Shown here: one piece after another, positions 15,187 to 17,756 of the stretch
Layout: each line of letters begins with the position of its first letter
Numbering within the stretch: the first letter of the stretch is position 1
Assembly: GCA_004552595.1 (NCBI GenBank)
Contig: SFNX01000034.1
Location: 1 to 17,756 of the forward strand
Direction of reading: 5' to 3'
From: Lachnospiraceae bacterium
GTDB taxonomy: Bacteria; Bacillota; Clostridia; Lachnospirales; Lachnospiraceae
DNA: 17,756 nt
The notes under the pieces: model-generated
What the model was told of the DNA's origin: nothing
The model's database searches: none
What the model saw: only the letters and a program-made list of their open reading frames with translations
Position numbers and translations under genes: made by a program

Positions 15187-17292
15187 ATGGATGTAAGTCA
15201 GTATTTGGAAATTTTCCTCGATGAAACAGGAGAACATCTTCAGAACCTAAGTGACCAGCTTATGATTCTTGAGAGTGAGCCGGAAAATGAAGATACAATT
15301 AATGAAATCTTCCGTGCAGCACACTCTCTTAAAGGTATGGCCGGAACAATGGGCTATAAGAGAATGCAGAATCTTACACATGATATGGAAAATGTATTTT
15401 CCGAAATCAGAAATGGTAAGATGAAGGTTACCAGTCATCTTATTGACATCCTTTTCAAGGCGCTTGATGCGTTAGAGGAATATAAGGACAATATTCAGAA
15501 TACACAGGATGAAGGTACTAATGACAACGAGCCGATTATTAAGGCTTTACAGGCTATTCTTAACGGTACCGAAGAACCTGATAAGGAAGTAAAAGAGGCT
15601 CCTAAGGCAGAAAAAGAAAATCCATCAGCAGAAGCAAAGTGGAAGAGCGTATCGCTTCAGGAAGCTGAGCAGCACGTTATTTCAGATGCATTAGTTAAGG
15701 GAATGCATGTGTATGCTTTTGATGTTAAGGTTCAGGAAGCCTGTGTGCTTAAGGCAGCAAGAGCATTCCTTGTATTTAAGGCAATAGAAGAAATCGGAGG
15801 AGAGATTATTGTTTCATCTCCTTCAGTTCAGGACATTGAAGATGAAAAATTTGAATTCGACTTCAGTGTTTTTGTCATATGTGATGCAGCATTTGATGAT
15901 GTGAAAAAAGCAATCCTTTCAGTATCCGAAATTGAATCTGCAGAAGGCGGAGAAATTGATATTGAAAGTCCATTGCTTGAAAATCATGAAGAGGATGAAG
16001 AACCTGAAACTCCTGCTAAGGAAGAAACGGAGGTTGCTGTTAAGGAGGCTAAAGCTACAAAAGAACCTCAGGCAGTTCAGCCACAGAGTGAGGAGAATAA
16101 GGCTCCTAAGAAGGCTTCAGGTAAGGCGCCTGTTGTTAACAGAACTGTACGAGTAGATATTGAAAAGCTCGATGTTTTGATGAATCTTGTATCTGAGCTT
16201 ATCATTGCCAAGAACTCTCTTGTTTCATTTGGTTCCGGTGATAATCAGAGTACCGGTTCTGAATTTAATGAACAGATTGAATACTTAGAGAGTGTTACTA
16301 CTAACCTTCACGAATCTGTTATGAAGGTTCGAATGGTTCCTATTGAATCAGTACTTGCCAAATTCCCAAGAATGATAAGAGACTTATCTAAGAAGCTTGA
16401 TAAGCCAATGGAACTTACAATGACCGGTGAAGAGACAGAACTTGACCGTACTGTTGTTGACGAAATCGGTGATCCTTTGATGCACCTTCTTCGTAACTCG
16501 GCAGACCACGGCCTTGAGAAGGCTGATGTCAGAAGAGAGAGAGGCAAGAGCCCTGTAGGACAGGTATTCTTAAATGCTTATCAGGAAGGTAATAACGTTA
16601 TTATCGATGTAGGAGATGACGGTAACGGTATTGATACAGAAGCAGTTAAGGCTAAGGCGGTAGAAAAAGGACAGATTACACAGGAACAGGCAGATGCAAT
16701 GTCTGAAAAGGAAGCCATAGACCTTCTCTTTGGCGCAGGCTTCTCTACAGCCAAGGTAGTATCTGATGTATCAGGAAGAGGTGTAGGTCTTGATGTAGTT
16801 AAGTCTAAGATTGAAGCTTTAGGCGGTGATGTTACAGTTAAGACTAAATTAGGCGTAGGCTCTACTTTCTCGGTAAGACTTCCGCTTACACTTGCTATCA
16901 TCCAGGCTCTTATGGTTGTAATCGGCGATGAGAAATATGCAATTGCCCTCGGTTCAATTGACACAATTGAATCTGTAACAGAAGAAGACATTAAATATGT
17001 TGAGAATAAGGAAGTTATTAATCTTCGTGGAATAGTTATTCCGATTGTAAGACTTGATACAATTCTTAATGTTGAGAAGACAAAAGAATCAGACGGTAAC
17101 CTTATCGTAGTAATCGTTAAGAAGGGTGACCAGCTTGCAGGCCTTGTAGTAGATGAACTTATGGGACAGCAGGAAATCGTTATTAAGTCACTTGGTAAAT
17201 ATATCAGCTGCGCTTCAAGGATTATCAGCGGTGCAACAATACTCGGAGACGGTGAAGTTGCTCTCATTCTTGACACAAATGTTCTTATATAG
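15187..17292 (+). CDS. cheA: Chemotaxis sensor histidine kinase CheA
   Basis: CheA autophosphorylates in response to chemoreceptors and passes phosphate to CheY and CheB. The 701-residue product has all five domains. P1 HPt (about 1-105) carries phospho-acceptor H46 in AAHSLKG. P2 (about 155-258) is the CheY/CheB docking domain and is followed by a long Glu/Lys-rich linker. P3 dimerisation begins at R319 (RTVRVDIEKLDVLMNLVSELI-like). P4 ATPase has an N box at N437 (LLRNSADHGLE), G1 DVGDDGNGID (474 onward) and G2 GRGVGLD (530-536). P5 CheW-like (about 565-701) ends the protein. A GGGGG run ten bases before ATG 15187 may serve as the ribosome site. Its normal partner, cheW, follows but is broken. 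Confidence 0.97.
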   Translation: MDVSQYLEIFLDETGEHLQNLSDQLMILESEPENEDTINEIFRAAHSLKGMAGTMGYKRMQNLTHDMENVFSEIRNGKMKVTSHLIDILFKALDALEEYKDNIQNTQDEGTNDNEPIIKALQAILNGTEEPDKEVKEAPKAEKENPSAEAKWKSVSLQEAEQHVISDALVKGMHVYAFDVKVQEACVLKAARAFLVFKAIEEIGGEIIVSSPSVQDIEDEKFEFDFSVFVICDAAFDDVKKAILSVSEIESAEGGEIDIESPLLENHEEDEEPETPAKEETEVAVKEAKATKEPQAVQPQSEENKAPKKASGKAPVVNRTVRVDIEKLDVLMNLVSELIIAKNSLVSFGSGDNQSTGSEFNEQIEYLESVTTNLHESVMKVRMVPIESVLAKFPRMIRDLSKKLDKPMELTMTGEETELDRTVVDEIGDPLMHLLRNSADHGLEKADVRRERGKSPVGQVFLNAYQEGNNVIIDVGDDGNGIDTEAVKAKAVEKGQITQEQADAMSEKEAIDLLFGAGFSTAKVVSDVSGRGVGLDVVKSKIEALGGDVTVKTKLGVGSTFSVRLPLTLAIIQALMVVIGDEKYAIALGSIDTIESVTEEDIKYVENKEVINLRGIVIPIVRLDTILNVEKTKESDGNLIVVIVKKGDQLAGLVVDELMGQQEIVIKSLGKYISCASRIISGATILGDGEVALILDTNVLI

Positions 17293-17304
17293 GAGGGTAA
17301 TCAG

Positions 17305-17662
17305 ATGGATGCTTTAAATATCGCAAAAGAGTATGACAGCACTCAGTATATAGTAATTAAGATTGGCGAAGAGCAGTACGGAATTGATATTAAATATGTT
17401 GACAATATTTTGCGTATGCAGAAAATAACAAGGGTTCCGCATGCACAGCCATATTTCAAGGGAGTTATACAATGCACCAATCGGAATTGTTGTTGATGAA
17501 GTTAAGGAAGTTGTTTCTCTTGATGAAAGAAGCATTGATGAAGTGACAAAGAGCTCTAAGAATTCAGAGCCATCATTCATCTTTGGAGTAGGAAAAGTCG
17601 ACGAAGGACTTATTTCACTTCTTGATTTAAGCACTGTTATCAGCGAAAAGGAAGTAATATAG
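17305..17662 (+). pseudogene. cheW: Chemotaxis coupling protein CheW, internally deleted and frameshifted
   Basis: CheW couples receptors to CheA through its SH3-like fold. Frame one (17305-17496) gives a normal CheW start through YFKGVI (55 residues), then eight unrelated residues to TGA. The CheW C-terminal part resumes in the +1 frame at about 17471 as NAPIGIVVDEVKEVVSL and continues to TAG 17660-17662 (63 residues). Compared with the E. coli CheW pattern, about 35 residues between GVI and the GIVVDEV strand are gone, including NLRG with its conserved Arg. From the frames the lost length should be 2 modulo 3. The ribosome site AGGAGGG before ATG 17305 is intact. This could be a true deletion or an assembly error. 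An ATG at 17441 opens the second frame but has no good ribosome site. Confidence 0.88.
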
Positions 17663-17670
17663 GTTAAACA

Positions 17671-17756
17671 ATGGCAAAAATAGATTTAAATAACATGGAA
17701 GGCGTTTATTTTGACGTACTCCGTGAAATAGGAAATATCGGAGCCGGAAATGCTAC
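17671..17756 (+). CDS. cheC: CheY-P phosphatase CheC, N-terminal end (partial)
   Basis: The last 86 bases encode 28 complete residues of a CheC-family protein and run off the window. The CheC active-site pattern is present as D15-x3-E19-x2-N22 within DVLREIGNIGAGNA, the hallmark of the family, so it should hydrolyse CheY-P. In Clostridia and Bacillus cheC follows cheW and precedes cheD and sigD; cheD would be expected just outside. AGG at 17661-17663 overlaps the end of the cheW remnant, seven bases before the ATG, so translation may normally couple to cheW and could be weakened by the early cheW stop at 17496. Confidence 0.88.
   Translation, partial: MAKIDLNNMEGVYFDVLREIGNIGAGNA

Noticed and set aside
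17441..17662. Separate small gene starting at ATG 17441
   Set aside because: Its product from residue 11 onward is plainly the CheW C-terminal half; the first ten codons are out-of-frame cheW sequence and there is no ribosome site.
1..17756. Mobile elements, CRISPR arrays, tRNA/rRNA genes, riboswitches
   Set aside because: No transposase, regular spacer array, tRNA cloverleaf or known riboswitch leader was seen; gene spacing is tight and content is uniformly flagellar/chemotaxis.

Overview
The window is a near-continuous stretch of one large flagellar/chemotaxis (fla/che) operon, with every gene on the + strand. It is AT-rich, uses GGAGG-type ribosome binding sites and has clostridial gene content: FliY rather than a short FliN, CheC-class phosphatases, FlbD, and FlhF/FlhG. 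The order flgE-flbD-motA-motB-fliL-fliM-fliY-cheY-fliO-fliP-fliQ-fliR-flhB-flhA-flhF-flhG-pilZ-cheB-cheA-cheW-cheC points to a motile Clostridia member, most likely Lachnospiraceae (Roseburia/Butyrivibrio-like). That placement is inference from gene order and protein character; genus cannot be fixed from this sequence alone.

Layout. Bases 1-246 are the 3' end of the hook gene flgE. It is followed by a strong intrinsic terminator (313-348), with a possible extended -10 promoter touching its left arm. Bases 368-5370 carry flbD, the stator genes motA/motB, fliL, the switch genes fliM/fliY and cheY. Bases 5375-11070 carry the export gate (fliO, fliP, fliQ, fliR, flhB, flhA). Bases 11071-13210 hold the placement/number pair flhF/flhG. 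A PilZ gene follows a short AT-rich gap with three TATAAT boxes. The chemotaxis block is cheB, cheA, a broken cheW, and the start of cheC, which runs off the window. No gene-free stretch exceeds 300 bases; the longest is the 121-base flgE-flbD gap.

How it works together. MotA/MotB power rotation, with FlbD and FliL as stator accessories and the PilZ protein as a probable c-di-GMP brake. FliM/FliY receive CheY-P, and FliY and CheC dephosphorylate it. CheA would phosphorylate CheY and CheB, normally coupled to receptors by CheW. FlhA/FlhB/FliOPQR export axial subunits, and FlhF/FlhG set where and how many flagella are built.

No clearly undescribed system was found. The most notable points are: (1) cheW has lost roughly 35 codons, including the NLRG region, and is frameshifted; (2) a terminator and a candidate promoter are interleaved between flgE and flbD; (3) FliY has a Met/Gln/Pro tandem repeat linker; (4) FlhF carries DTAGH where SRP-type GTPases usually have DTAGR; (5) three TATAAT boxes lie exactly 10 bp apart before the PilZ gene.
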